Origin: Caprimulgus europaeus
Lineage: Eukaryota; Chordata; Aves; Caprimulgiformes; Caprimulgidae
Length of the DNA: 64,000 bases
Assembly (NCBI GenBank): GCA_907165065.1
Contig: OU015539.1
Location: 1,240,001 to 1,304,000, forward strand
Direction: 5' to 3'
Shown here: one piece after another, positions 1 to 12,424 of the stretch
Layout of the letters: every line of letters starts with the position of its first letter
Position numbering within the stretch: position 1 is the stretch's first letter
Position numbers and translations under genes: made by a program
The notes under the pieces: model-generated
Databases searched by the model: none
What the model was told of the DNA's origin: nothing
What the model saw: the letters and a program-made list of their open reading frames with translations, nothing else

Positions 1-3000
1 AGGCATTTCCAAAGGCAAAGGAGGTTGGAGGACCGGGACAGAGGACTGAAGCAGAGTCCAAAATGGAGTGAGCGGCATGAGAGACGGAGCAGGGGCTTGG
101 CCTGAGAAGGATTCTTTACAAAGGGAGCCTGAAGAATACATATTGACACAGGCCTGAAAACCCAGGCTACGGACCGCGCCGCCTGCTCCTGCCCGCTGCC
201 CCCTGCCTGGGATGGGGCTGGCAGAGCTCAGCCCGCTGGCTCCACCAATGAGCCACACGCCACCTTCCCCGGCACCACCACACCGCCTAAAATCAATGGG
301 GACAACTGGGACGTGGGAGCAGCGCTCGTGCTAAAGCCACCACGAGGCACCCGGGGAGGCCAGTGCCACTGCGAGCCGCTCCAGTGCTCGGTGGGGACCC
401 CCCGACACCCCGCTTTGGGGCCACGACCCCCTCCAACCACAGCAGCTCCCACTCCTCCCACCCTCGGCTGTACCTGCGGGGCGCTCGGCGGGGTCCCCGG
501 CGCGCTCTCCCTTGTCCTTTGGGGGTGGTTTAGGAGGACCGTCGCTTTTCCTGTCGGCGTTCCGTTGCTGTCCTTCCTCTTCGTCCTCCCCGTCGGGGAA
601 TTCCCACTGCGACTCTCCTGAGCGTTCGTTAACATAGAAATAGCGTCTATGCTCCCTAAATCACAAGAAAAAAGAGAAACCTTTCAGATTCCCTTCCCAG
701 CTACCGACACTCCGAGGCGGGCCTGCCCACGACATCTCGCAGGGAAGACCCTCTGCGGCAGGGCCGCCGCTCTCCCAATCGCCACAAACAACTTTGAGAG
801 GACAGAGGCAGGAGAGGGCCCGAGCCGAGCGCTCAAAGCTGTTTGCATTGCTGACTGCGTGAAAAACCCTTCGCCCTTGAACCCCCCCTGCCGGCTCCCG
901 TGCTCGGAGGGAGGGAGGGAGGGGAGGGCTGAGAAAAAGCAGGGCCAGCGTGGAGCAGAGCGCCGGTCTCGCTTGCCAGCGGGACTTTCAGCCGTCGCCT
1001 TTTTGGTTTGTTTGTTTGTTTGTTTGGTTTGGTTTTTGTTTGGTTTTTTTTTTGGCTGAAAGTCGCCCTCCGTGAAGAGGCACCGGGGAACAGCCCAGTG
1101 GAGAGAAGCGGCTGCCCCCCTACCCCGTGCTGGGCGGAGGTCGCTTTTGATTTTATTCTTGGTGTCAAACACACAGTGAATGCTAGAGAGAGGGAGCGGA
1201 TCTGGGAGCTGAAAAACAAAAGAGCAAAGATTTCAAACAAAGGAAAAATGAATCAAGAAAGCCAAATAGACAAAGAAATGTTTGGGTCTGACCTGCTGGC
1301 AGGAGACAGAAATCTTGTTCTTCATTCCGTCGATGAGTTGAAGTTTGTCCTTTGTCAGAGCTGTTGGTCAGAAGAGTTGATCCAGAGATCCTGCAAAGTT
1401 CACAGAGCTCTCGCATGCGCGACCCCCCAGGCCCGCCCTCCGCAGCGCTTGACGCTCGCGAGAGTGAGAAACCAGCTCTGTCCGGTCAGGGAAATCAGCT
1501 CCGTCTCAAAAAAGCACTGAGCACTCCGTCTGGATCCTCCAGTTTGGTGCTTGGCCCAAACTCTGCCAGTGCCGGGTGTTTCTCTCTCTGCCTGCCCAGC
1601 TAACAGAAGTTGTTCTCAAGTCTCCGAGAGGGACGGCGCCAGGTCGTCGGGGTGGTTGATGATCACAAATCATGTCTGAGATGTCAGAGATGAAAGGTGA
1701 GAAAGGTAGGAGAGCGCGTACCTGTCCCAGTGGCAGGACCAGCCTTTAGGGGTGGCGTTTATTTCGTATTGTTTTAGCTGTTCGGCTGCGTCTTGGAGTT
1801 TGCGTTTGAGGTAGTTTCCATTGAGAGCACCTTCTCGCCAGTCTGCAATGCGGGTCTAGAGGGCAAGAACCGGGGGGGGAAGCCGTTGAAGGAAGCTACG
1901 AGAGACCCTCGGGACAGGACTCCCCTCACGGTAACAACGGGACTCAGGGAGGGGCCAGGAGGAGGAAGACACCGCCTCCGCGCAAAGCCATGCTCGCCCC
2001 CCGCCGAGGAAGGGCCCTGCGGGACGCGGGCGCATGGCATGGCTACGGCACCCGCCGCGGCTGCCAGGTTCCCGCGGCGCCGGCCCGCGGCGCTCGAGCG
2101 GCCGACAGGATTTGATCCGCTTCGGAACAGAAGGCCGGAGCGAAGGGGCCAAGGCTCGGTTACCTCTGTCTGCAACAGCAACATGTGGAAGTTGGAGATA
2201 GATTGTCTGTTGATGCCCAGGAACTCCAGTTTACTAGTCAGAGTGTTTGCCAGCTCTCCGATCTGAAACTGCCAGGGAGAAAGGGGAGAGTAAAGAGCCG
2301 CCCTCGGGTAGCGTCACCGGGCGGCTGCGGCCCCGCGGCTCGAGGCCTTCCCCGGCAAACGAGATTCGGGATCGCCCGCGGCTCCTCAGCCTGGTGCAAC
2401 CGGGACGGCTCACCCCGAAGGTCTGCACCTGTCGCTCCCTCCTTTAAGCCCCGCTATCTCCTGAGCCCTGGGGATGGGGTCGGTGTGGGGTGGCAGGATG
2501 AGACCCCCACTCCGTAGCGGTGGGAGGTGCCAGTGAACCCCAACTCCTTCGTGCAGACCCTTCCCTGCTCCCGGGCACCGCTCTGAACCCGCCCAAGGAA
2601 GGCTCAGGCTGCTCCAGCGCCCCGGCTCTGGAGTTACAGCAGAGGCATTGCCAGCACAGAAAGGGTTAAACAGATGATGTCAACCATTTCCCAAAGGAAA
2701 CGGGCCAGGATAGCATTTCAGACTCTGGAAATCGCTGCTTTCCGGAGGAATGAGCTGGGAAGTGCAGGGGAGGGGTCACAGCTCTGGATTTACTCCTGAG
2801 CAGACAGTGTCTGTGTTACAGACCGGGGCCGGCCCGCAGCCACCCCCACGGGGGCGCGGGGATCCCCCACATCAACCCCGACTCAAGCTACAAGAGCAGA
2901 ATTGGGGTGGATGCCAGCGAGTGGCATCACGATTGCTTTAAGGAGAGCTCTAAAAAAATGTCTTTTTCTTTTTTCCCTTCAGTTTTCAGCAGCAGCTTTG

Positions 3001-6000
3001 GAAGGTCCCCACAGCTGACAAGGCAGCTCTGTCTCCGGAGAGGGGGACGGGCCAGACAGACAAACAGCACCAGAGAAACCCCAGGCAGGGAAACTAATTC
3101 CTGCGCTAACGCGGCTACGGAGAAGGCAGGGAAGGTGCCGTGGCAGAGGGTGACTTCGCAGCGAGGACCTGGTGGATCTCCTGCAAACCAGAGAGCTGGC
3201 AGAAAAAAGAGATTACCCAGAAACGATGAAACAAACGGTGCCAATTACCCGGGGAGATGCCATTCCTCCAACAGCTCTAAAGGGATCCTGCACGGAAAAC
3301 ACCACGGGCCGTCACAGAGCACCGCCAGGAGCAGGAGAAAAGGGCACAGCAAAGGTGACAGCAAAGGTGACAGCTTACATGGCTTTTTGGGGCGCAGCAG
3401 CCAATGAGCATGGTGCTGCTGTAGGCTTTTTGTCTTTATTTTTATAAAATAAATAAATTAAAGAAAAAAATTCATCAAGACAAGGCTCGTGTAGATGCTA
3501 CACTGAGCATGGACTCGGTGGTTCCAGTCAGGGAACAGCACATCTCCAGTCTCTAATTGTTACAGTTCTGTCACAGGAGATGTTAAATCCCTCACAGGAG
3601 ATGTTAAATCTGTCACAGGAGATGTTAAATCCATCACAGGAGATGTTAAATCCCTCACAGGAGATGTTATATCCGTCACGAGGACGGTAACGAAGCGCTT
3701 CCCTTTCACCCCGGAGAAGGATGAAGCGGTGGGAAGTGAGGGCAGAGCCAGAGGTCAGCGTTTGCTGCAGGTTTCCACCGGGGTTCTACCACACACTGGT
3801 GATCCCCCATCCGTAAAACCATCTGGCACAGGGAGGTGACAACATTGGGAATGAACTGAAATGACTCAGGAGCCAAATTTAACGTTGCAGGAGATCTCAG
3901 GGTAAGGAGCGACCGGGGAATCAAAGGGACACATCAAAACCATCTCCTCGTCGCTCTGCACAGCCATCACCAGAGCCTGTAGCTCTGTGTGTCACTACAA
4001 AGGGGCTCTGGGAATCGTTCAACCACAGCCAAAAAGAGCAAATCAAGGCTCAGAAGAGGCTGCAGAAATCCCCAGGGTTTCCTCAATTTGCAGCAAACAA
4101 CTTTTTAAAAGTGGTGCTGGGCGAAGGGCAGAGCGAGAGGCGCCGGCAGCCTCCAGAGACGGAGGGAAACGGAGCAGGAGCCTTCAGCCTGGACACGGGC
4201 GAGGGAGCGGGCAGGTGCCCGGACTGGAACGTGGTTATTGGGGAAAAGAAAGTCAGGACAAAAAAAAAGTGTTTGTTCTCTCTCACCCTGACCCAGGGCT
4301 CAGTCCTCAGCCCCCTCACACCCTCGGGTTCAGGTGTTTTTAAACACTTTCAAGCCTTTGCTCCTGCTGGGACAGGACACTGAGCTGCAGCGACGCGGGC
4401 CCAGCCCTGCACGGCTGCACTCCCACAGGACCAGCACAAACTGGGCTTGCAGCAGCACTGGGACGGGAGGTTTGGAGCTTCAGGAGGGGTACAGTGCTGT
4501 GACAAGGTCACTCCAGCTGGGCCAGACCCTCAGTTTAAAGCTCAGGTGTCCCCACTGGCTGGTGGCTGAGGGAACCAGCAGGTCCCACTGCACAGCTCTG
4601 GGGACAGCAGTGAACTGCCCAGGGCCTGAGGGAGCAGCTGAGCGCCCAACCACGTCCCCGAGGCGGGCTGGGAGGGATCTCACCCACACACACCTCCCCG
4701 GCTCCGTACCTTTAGGTCCTGCTCCTCCTCTTCTATTTTTGGTGCCCCTTGAGCTTTTGCTTTCTCCTGGGGCTCCTCAGACTCAGCCTCTTTGTCTGAA
4801 TTCCCATCAGCTGCCTCTGTGCTCGCTGCTGCAGGAGAAGAAACAACAGGTGAGGCCATCACCCACCACCACCTGCACGGCGCTGCCAACAGCCGGCGGG
4901 AGACGCCGCGCCGGGAGCCAAAGCCAGCGCAGGAGAGGGCGCAGGAAGAGCCGGGGCCTTTCCTGCAGGAGCCAGTGATGAGAGCCTGGAATTCAAAAGG
5001 AGAGGGGGCCACTGCCCCTGTCTGGATGGTGGGGGCCTTCCAGAAGGACAGCAGAGGAAGCTGGGGATTACAGGTGCTAGAGAGCAGGGGCAGGAAGGAG
5101 GAACAGCCTGGAGCACGGGGGCTCGAGGAGGCAGGAAGAGCTGATGGCCAGGCAGGTGTTAAACTCTGGTGGTTTAATTATTTGTCAAGAAAAGGATTTG
5201 GATGAAATGATCTTTAAAGGTCCCTTCCAGCCCAAACCATTCCATAATTACATAAAATGAGACACTGTCAAGGACTGAGGAGTTCCCAAGAAGGTGTCAA
5301 GATTGTAAAGGGTTTCACCTTCACCACCTCACAGGACAGCGGCGACTAATTCACTGTCCAAGGGACAAATTCACTGTCCAAGGGACAAATTCACTGTCCA
5401 AGGGACTAATGCCAAGGAGGGAAATTTTTCAAGTGACTCCTAAAGCCCTGGGAGGAAAAAAAATCATATTCCTGGTGTGTCTGGGCACTTGAGGACAGGA
5501 GAGATCCCTCCACCACCCTCCAGCAGCAGGGTGCTCAATTTCTAATGAGTTATTTTTAGAGTAACAGTGTCCTGTTCTCCAGGTAAGTGGGAAAACAGCT
5601 CTGCTGGGAAGAGCCAGCTCCAGGGACTGGGAAGAGCCAGCTCCAGGGACTGGGAAGAGCCAGCTCCAGGGACTGGGAAGAGCCAGCTCCAGGGACTTTC
5701 TGCTCCCAAGGCACGAGTCCTCCAGCAAAGCCACCCCTCAGAGCCACCCTGGACAAACAACGTCCCCAGCTGAACGCCAGTGCCGCTGTGTGACGCCAGA
5801 TCACGCCTCTGCCTGAAGCAAACGTGTGTTGGGGCCACAACAACCCGGGTCTGGGGTGGGCACCATCTCCATCCCCAGCAGGACACAGCCTGCACTGGGC
5901 TCTGGGCACTTTTGTACTGGTTTTTACTGGGAAGAGCAGTTTTTCTCTCACTCAGGCTGCTGCCCTCATGGCCTGAAGCCTCATGCTGGGGAGGAACCGG

Positions 6001-9000
6001 CACATCTGGGAGTCTCAGGGCTGCCAGGCACAGACTGCTCTGTCCAACGTGCTGGGCAGGGGGGTTTGGGGCTGGGGAGGACGGGAGGGTCCACAGGGAA
6101 CAGCCACACCAGTAAGCACGGGCTGGAGCGGAGCGCCAGCAGCTGCAACCGCACGATTTCCCCCATGGCAATAAATTTATATGAGTTTATAGATGACTTT
6201 ATAAATTTATACGAATCCACTGCACTGCTCCTCATGTCTATGTGCCCCTGGCAAAGCGTGGATGTAGGGTGGGAAAGCAGAGCGCTGACAGGAACACGAG
6301 CTCTGCCGAGGGGTTGTTGTCGCTCGATGATGCATCCCACAGACCCCTGGTATCACCCAGCCCTCGCTGAGCCACATCTCACTGCGAGGAGCGTTCCCTT
6401 CGTGCCCAGCACGGAGCCAGAGCGGCTCTAGGGGAACACTTTGCCTGTCTGAAACGGGGTGACTGTTACCAGAGAGAGCAACAGCTCCCCGTGTGCAGGA
6501 TTGATCACGTCGGGAGGAAAGCGGAAGGTGGTGGGGTGTGAAACAGCCATTACACACTGCTGTGTTCCTTCTCCTGATAGAACATCAAGTACAGGCGCTC
6601 TCCTATTTATTTTCCTGATGCAGTGTGAAATGTAGGCGCTTTTCCATTTCTTTTCCTGATCTAGTGTTAAATTTAGGCACTTTCCCATTGGTTTTCCTGA
6701 TCCAGTGTTCAATTTAGGCACTTTCCCATTGATTTCCCTGATCCAGTGTTCAATTTAGGCACTTTCCCATTGATTTCCCTGATCCAGTGTTCAATTTAGG
6801 CACTTTCCCATTGATTTCCCTGATCCAGTGTTCAATTTAGGCACTTTCCCATTGATTTCCCTGATCCAGTGTTCAATTTAGGTGCTCTCCTATTTATTTT
6901 CTTTAATTACAGGATAAAGGAGAGAACCTGGCAGAGCACCAGCTTATCCCCACTCTGCCCTGAGCCTGAGCCCCACGCTGCCAGCCCGTGAGCTCGGCTG
7001 TGTGTGACAGGGGTGACAGCCACCCCCGTGGGCCTGTCCCCTGCCCGGCACACGTACCTCACCGCCCGTCCCGGCTCCTCTACACGCGTCTTCGGGGAGA
7101 GGAGACCCCGGCGGGAGAGGGCCGCGGCCTTTCCGAACGCCGGCCCCTCCCTCGGACTGGAGCATTGCCAATTACCTGCTTCCCCCGCCTCCGGGCTCTC
7201 CCGGCCCGCTTTGCTGCAGCCTCGGCTGGCGGATTCGGGGCTGGCGGCTCCCACAAAGAGTTTCCACTTCCCCCGCTTGGAGGCCAGCCTGCGGGCCGCG
7301 TCCTGCGAGGCCGACTGGCTCCCGTCGGAGAGCGGGCTGGAGCCCGACACGCTGCCCTCGCCTTCCTCCAGGGCACGCAGCTCCGCCTGCCAGAGACACG
7401 AGAGCGAGCGGCGTCAGGGCTCGAGAGCTGCTCCAATCAGGGCAGCACGGTGCTAACGAAGGAAGAATTAACCCACGGCCACTGACTCGTCAGCGGAGCG
7501 CCCAGATCCGTGCGGAGCCCAAGCCCGTATCCCAGCGGCATGGGAACCACAGGGTCCCTCTCCCAAAGGAGACAGGACAGACACACAGACACCTGCTCCC
7601 CCGCTTTATTTCCAGCTATCCCTCGTTCCCATGACAAATGTTTCCCCTTACCTTCTTTCTCTCCAGCACCATCTCCAGCTCAAGGGTGTCTTGCTCCTCC
7701 TCTTCCTCGGCACTCTCCCCTGACTGCACCACGCTGCACAGATCCTCCTGCATTGTCTCTTCCAGGGGATCCCTGCCGGGCTCCGGCTCTTCGGGAGCAG
7801 CTGCCGCCTCTTCTGCTTTCACCTCCTCTTCTGCGGGCGGCTCGACCTCCTCTTTGCAGATCACCTTCCTCCTCCAGCGCTCCTCTTCCTCCTTCACCAC
7901 GTCAGGCAGGAGCGGGGCCAGGAGAGCTGCAGCCACCCCCTTCTTCTCCTCCTCGCTGTTGGAGAGGGCCTGCACGCCTTCGTTCACCTCCTGCGGGCCG
8001 AGCTCCGTGTGAGCGCTCCGGCAGCGGCCGCTGCTCCCGGCCCTCACCCCAAGCAGCAGAGGAAGGAGCGTGGAGCACCGCTGTCCTCAGAGAACCCACC
8101 CTAACTGAGCAGAGTGACCCACCCGCTGCTGAGGAAGCCAAAAAGTGGCACCTACAAGCCCTGTGGCAACCAGAACCCAGCACTGGGCCTGTCTGACTGA
8201 CCTTCTTCACCTCCCGCTTGGCGAGGCTGGCCCCGCGGCCGATGCTGCCCGGGGCAGCCCCCTTCTCCTGGGGGTACAGCTCAGCCGCTGCTCCAAAGCT
8301 GCCGTTGGCTCCTGCCACGGTGCTGCTGCTGAGGAAGAGGAGAGGGTGTGAAGGGTGAGCTCAGGGACAATGCCCCAGTGTCCCCCCTCTCGCTGGGGGG
8401 GGTCTCTGGTCTCTCTCTCACCTGTGCTGGTAGAGCTGCAGACCCTGAACCTGCGTCGCCAGGTACTGCGGCAGCTCCCAGGTCACCTCGTTGCTCTGGG
8501 TGTTCCAGTAATAATAGCAGCCGGTGTTCTCGTCCCAAACCTCCTGCCAGTCACCCATCTCCAGCTCCCCCACTGCCGAGGGGACAAGGACAAGCTGTCA
8601 CCCACGGGATGTCCCCACTGGATCAAAGTCACCCCTCTTTCCCCAGTGTCACCACCCTGGGCTCCCTTAGGGACACTCACCTCCCGCCAGCGAGCACTGC
8701 GTGTCGTACTGCCACTCCGGGGCCGGCGCAGAGCCCGCGCCGTTGGCCGCGCCCGAGGACTGGCCCGAGCCCGGCTCCTTCGGCTCCGGGCGGGGAGGTG
8801 TGGGGGGCGGCGCGGAGGAGGAGGAGGAGGCGGCGGTGGAGGGCTCAGAGGGCTGTGGAGGAGCCGTGATGGCATCGATCTCCTGCAAAAGCAACATCCC
8901 AACACGGAGCTCAGATCCCAGGGGAGGGAAAAGAGGAATCAAAGCGCTTATTGGCAGAGGGAAACGTGTTGTGTGGTGCAAACACCCCCTCCTGTTGGCC

Positions 9001-10221
9001 CTTGAAGAGCTGAAGCTGCAAGCAGCTTTGGCCTTGAGCAATTAAGTCCTGACTTTGGGTGAAAAAATAGAACAGAGCAGATTCACAAGAAAGAATGCAA
9101 GAAAAACGAGGTAAGAAAACTTCTCATGTACCCAGGCAGAAGTTAAAACAATGGCTCATGGACAGGAGGATTTCTCCAATTGAGCACTGTAACCAGGCCT
9201 GTGAACAGGGGCTTTTAGCAGTGAAGAGTTTTTATGTGTGTGTGTGTGTGAGCAGTGTATCAGTGACTGTGTCACCAGTAATCACAGAACCCCAAACTGG
9301 TTTGAGTTGGAAGGGACCTTAAAGCTCATCCAGTTCCAACCCCCCTGCCATCAGCAGGGACACCTTCCACCAGACCAGGTTGCTCAAAGCCTCATCCAAC
9401 CTGGCTGAGAACACTTCCAGGGAGGAGCAGCCACAGCTTCTCTGGCCAATCTGGGCCAGGGTCTCACCACCCTCACAGTGAAGAATTTCTTTCTAACACC
9501 CAATCTACACCATCTCCAGTAGAATTCACACTGGATCGTGTGTGGAGCCCAGGGGTGTCCCCTCCCAGCACCCTCCCCTGCCCCCTGCCCTCCCCAGGAG
9601 CAGGAAGTGCCGCTCTCACCGCCAGGAAGTTTGCCAGGGTGCTGTCGATATCGGCCGAGCCGCCGCCGTTGGTGTCCCCCGGCCGCGCCGACCTCTCCGC
9701 GGCGTCGCCCTCCTCCTCGTCGCTGTCCGCGTAGGCGCCCAGCAGGCACAGACCGCCTGGCCGGGGGGGGAGCAGCAGGAACACAGTGAGGGGGGGCACG
9801 GGCTGCCAGACAGGATCCAACCCCCTCTCAACCCCCCAAAACACAGGTGGTCCCACTGTCACCCCGCTAATCCCGCAGCGGGGGAGCAGCCTTGGGGGAC
9901 GTGCACCCCATTTCTGCGAGCGCCCAGGGGACAAATGAGGCCCCTCCCTCTTCAAAACACCCATGGGGACATCTCCTGAGCCCCAAAACCTCTCGGTGAG
10001 AGTCAGCCTCTCGGTGATACTGGGGGTGAGAAATAACCTCCCCCCCCCCAGGGAGAAAAACCAACAGAACAACACGAGAAGGAAACAAAAAAGTTCCCTG
10101 TGCCCTGAAAAAGCGAAAGATTGTGGGAGGGGGAACATCACACCCTGCCTGGAAACCACAGAGGGGGGAGGCACTGCTCCACAGAACACCAGCAACTCCA
10201 AATGATTTAATTTATATAAGA

Positions 10222-10279
<58 letters not shown>

Positions 10280-11478
10280 CACTCCTTCCTCTCCCCAGAA
10301 GAAAATAAACTGGGTAAAAAAATATTCCCCAACCCAAATTTTGAAGGTGAAGAATCATCTCCCCTCCACACGTCATGGAGAAGGAGAGGGGGGGACCTTC
10401 ATGTCACATCATCACCCCAAAAACAGGGAAGTGAGGGCAATAATCCTGCTTCCCCCCATAAAAATAATGAGGGGGGGGTTAACAACTCACTCCCCTAGAT
10501 AAAAAGCACTTAAATTGGGTAATCATCCTACTTCAGTCATAAATCAAAAAATGTGCTTAAGGAGGAGCAATCACCCTCCTTGGGGGGAAAAATAAAATAA
10601 AAGAATTAAAGAGGAGCAATTATACCATGAAAAATTATTCAGGAAGGGATTAATTACTGCCTATTAAAAAAAAAAAAGGCATTAAAGGGGAATTATTTTT
10701 TCTATTTAAAAAAAATAAGCTTAAGGAGCAGAGAACAACCACAGCCCCCTCTCTAAAAAAACCAGAAAATTAAAAGGAAAAAAGTGGTTTTTAGCAGTAT
10801 TAGGAACGCTCTTCTTTTAATAAATGAGGAGAGCACGGACCCTATTTTTAAGTGGGTTTTTTTAATTACAAAAACGCTTGAAAAGCAGGAAACAACCACA
10901 GCCCCTCAAAAAATAGGAGCAAAAAAGCAGGTTTTAGGAACACTGGGTTTGTGGGGGATGTTCTTTTCAGAAAACCAGAGAGCACAGATCCTATTTTTTT
11001 TGTTTTTAAGGATGGTTTATATAATTTCTCCCCAAAAGGCCTCGTACCTGTGGGCTTGACAGCGGCGGGTGCGGGGGGAGGCGGGTTGGGTGCGCTGCGG
11101 GGGGGCTCCGCCACCGCTTCGGGCTCGTCTGTGAGGGAAGAGCCGTTAGAAACGGGGAAGGGGTGAGGCCGGGGAAGGCGGAGGGGAGGGGGCCGCAGCT
11201 CCCCCCGCCGCCGGTACCGTGACTAGGCCGCAGCACTACGACTAGGCCGCACTACTACGAGTAGGCCGCAGCACTACGACTAGGCCGCAACCCGCCAACA
11301 AAGCGCCTCCGCCCCCCCCACCCCATCCCCATCCGCTTTCCCTTCCGCCGTTACCCGGTTCAGAACCCGATTCGGTCCCTTCAACCGGCGTTACCGCCGC
11401 TTCATCCCGACGAGGACCGGGTGGGGACAGTTGAAGGATGGGCCTACGGCCCGGTGCGGAGCGGGATTTCTTCCCCAT
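1..11478 (-). CDS. FNBP4: FNBP4, formin-binding protein 4 (5' part, cut by left edge)
   Basis: WW-domain nuclear protein known to bind proline-rich ligands such as formins. Thirteen coding exons read right to left: 11355-11478, 11048-11128, 9620-9756, 8681-8882, 8422-8572, 8202-8328, 7652-7990, 7176-7386, 4710-4828, 2164-2268, 1722-1855, 474-655, 1-128. All junctions are GT-AG and phases join without a stop, giving about 680 codons; the human protein is roughly 1,000, so the proline-rich C-terminal part lies outside. The start MGKKSRSAPGRRPILQL matches the human N-terminus. Order: Ala/Pro-rich and Asp/Glu-rich N-terminus, first WW domain near residues 184-218, long Glu-rich middle with LCSVVQSGES and ERWRRKVICKEE, second WW near residues 568-597, then LMPLTPFWTLLQ in the last visible exon. 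Its start lies less than 1 kb from the NUP160 3' end, in tandem. The visible part is intact. Identity is recalled, not searched. Confidence 0.95.
474..1855 (-). other. FNBP4: FNBP4 exons 11-12: second WW domain split by an intron
   Basis: Exon 11 (1722-1855) ends in KGWSCHWD and exon 12 (474-655) continues REHRRYFYVNERSGESQWEF, so the intron cuts the WW fold between the two halves. Phase 2 at the junction gives an Arg codon. After the domain, exon 12 runs into an Asp/Glu-rich then Lys/Pro-rich tail. Both WW tryptophans and the FYV aromatic strand are intact. Confidence 0.9.
2269..4709. other. FNBP4 intron 9, no gene seen
   Basis: A 2.4-kb intron between exons 9 and 10. Small open frames on both strands show no family resemblance and no splice support. 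The only structured element is the 21-bp tandem repeat at 3572-3678. Confidence 0.6.
3572..3678. repeat. 21-bp tandem repeat, about 5 copies
   Basis: The unit CACAGGAGATGTTAAATC plus three variable bases recurs five times with few substitutions, inside FNBP4 intron 9. No coding potential is apparent. Confidence 0.9.
5200..5248 (+). mobile_element. CR1 LINE 3' end fragment
   Basis: About 45 bp resembling a CR1 3' terminus in sense orientation (GATGAAATGATCTTTAAAGG, then CCCTTCCAGCCCAAACCATT). It sits in FNBP4 intron 8. The remainder of the element is absent, as is usual for 5'-truncated CR1. Confidence 0.6.
5346..5407. repeat. 20-bp tandem repeat, 3 copies
   Basis: AATTCACTGTCCAAGGGACA repeats three times almost perfectly in FNBP4 intron 8. 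Confidence 0.9.
5606..5698. repeat. 23-bp tandem repeat, 4 copies
   Basis: Four near-perfect copies of a 23-bp unit containing GAAGAGCCAGCTCCAGGGAC. The frames on both strands stay open only because the unit lacks stops; this is not a gene. Confidence 0.92.
6590..6900. repeat. 42-bp minisatellite, about 7 copies
   Basis: Units of about 42 bp contain CTGATCCAGTGTTCAATTTA and GGCACTTTCCCATTGATTTC. The central copies are nearly identical and the left-most ones are diverged, typical of slippage or unequal exchange. Located in FNBP4 intron 8. Confidence 0.92.
8422..8572 (-). other. FNBP4: FNBP4 exon 5: first WW domain
   Basis: This exon encodes W-x-E-V-W-D-E-N-T-G-C-Y-Y-Y-W-N-T followed by EVTWELP. 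It has the first WW tryptophan, the aromatic triplet and the closing Trp-Glu-Leu-Pro. The ligand-binding Tyr and second Trp are present, so the domain should bind proline-rich peptides. Flanking splice sites are consensus (CAG at 8573-8575, GTGAGA after 8422). Confidence 0.93.
9284..9515 (-). mobile_element. CR1 LINE, 5'-truncated
   Basis: The reverse complement of a CR1 3' region. On the plus strand it begins at the element's 3' end (GAGTTGGAAGGGACCTTAAA), passes GACCAGGTTGCTCAAAGCC and ends near the GAAGAATTTCTTTCTAA segment. It lies in FNBP4 intron 3, with its internal end about 100 bp from exon 3. Confidence 0.9.
10222..10279. repeat. (AAT)n microsatellite, about 19 units
   Basis: An uninterrupted AAT array in FNBP4 intron 2, probably length-polymorphic. 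Confidence 0.97.
11220..11290. repeat. 19-bp tandem repeat in FNBP4 intron 1
   Basis: GACTAGGCCGCAGCACTAC occurs about four times with small changes (CACTACTAC, GAGTAGG). It starts about 90 bp downstream, in minus-strand terms the far side, of exon 1's donor region. Confidence 0.88.
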
Positions 11479-11740
11479 AACGGCGGCGGCGGGAGCGCGA
11501 GCAGCGCCTCAGGGTTGCGGCCGCGCCTGCGCGGTGGGAAAAGGGAGGGGCGGGGCCACTGCGTGTTACGTCACGACGCTCTCGCTACGCTCCGCCCCTA
11601 TAAGCGCATGGCCACGCCCCTCGGGGGTCGCCTATAACCCCGCCGCAGCCCATAACGCGGTGCTGCCCTCGGGGCTGTACCCGCAGCGTGTCCGGCAGCG
11701 CCGCGCTCCTCCCGGGGGCTCTCCGGCCCCTTCTCCCCCT
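11479..11740 (-). promoter_or_regulatory. FNBP4: FNBP4 CpG-rich promoter region
   Basis: CpG-dense sequence immediately upstream of the FNBP4 ATG. Visible sites are an NRF1-like GCGCCTGCGC (11524-11533), an SP1-type GGGGCGGGG (11547-11555) and a CRE-like TTACGTCA (11566-11573). There is no clear TATA box, so this looks like a dispersed housekeeping promoter. The transcription start is not defined by sequence alone. Confidence 0.65.
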
Positions 11741-12312
11741 ATAGAGCCCCGCCCCGCCGCCTATAGCTCCATCCTGACCTATAGCCCCTCAGCCTATAGC
11801 GCATACCGGCCTATAGGGCTCTCCTACCCTTTAATCTATGTGTGCTCTTGGGGATATAGCTCCATCCTGTCTTAGAGCAGTATGCCCAAGAGCTCTGTAT
11901 GACCCTATAGAGGTTATTTACCCTATATACAATCTTATCCTATAGTATGGTCCTGTACCTTGAGCCTACAGTACATACATAGCCTTGGGGACATATAGCT
12001 CTGTCCTGCCCTATAGCACAGAGCTGCCCCACAGCCCAAGGGCTCTGTCTGACCCTATACGAAGGGTCATATACCCTATATGCAACCTGCTCAGTCCTAT
12101 CCTATAGCAGGCTGCTGTTTCTTGACCCTATAGCCCATACTGGCCCGTGAGGATATATAGTCCTGCTTTATAGCACAGTGCTTGCTGCTGGCAGGGCCCA
12201 GAGGGCAGTTCTGCCCCTCGGCCCTATAGGAAGGTGCCACCCCTCAGCCCTAGCTCCATCCTGCAGCATTCCTGGGCCCTATAGCTCTATATTGCCCTAT
12301 AGCACAGTCCTC
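11735..12312. repeat. Degenerate CCTATAG-rich spacer between NUP160 and FNBP4
   Basis: The hexamer CTATAG, mostly as CCCTATAG or CCTATAG, recurs more than a dozen times at irregular spacing. Variants include CCCTATAT and CATATAG, and longer phrases such as GCCCTATAGCACAG. No open reading frame or family similarity is seen. It fills most of the space between the NUP160 poly(A) signal and the FNBP4 promoter. Confidence 0.8.
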
Positions 12313-12424
12313 CTGTGAGGAGCCCTAATCCCTCCCCTGCTTCACCCTCCAACCCCCCCGCTCCCCGCTGTGCCCCCAGGGGAGCAGCGCCCGCCCGGAC
12401 TCATACCTGGAGTAACATTTCCAT

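Noticed and set aside
228..635. A 135-codon frame near the left end as a separate small gene
   Set aside because: It partly overlaps FNBP4 exon 12 in another frame. The spliced FNBP4 frame matches the conserved protein and joins exon 13.
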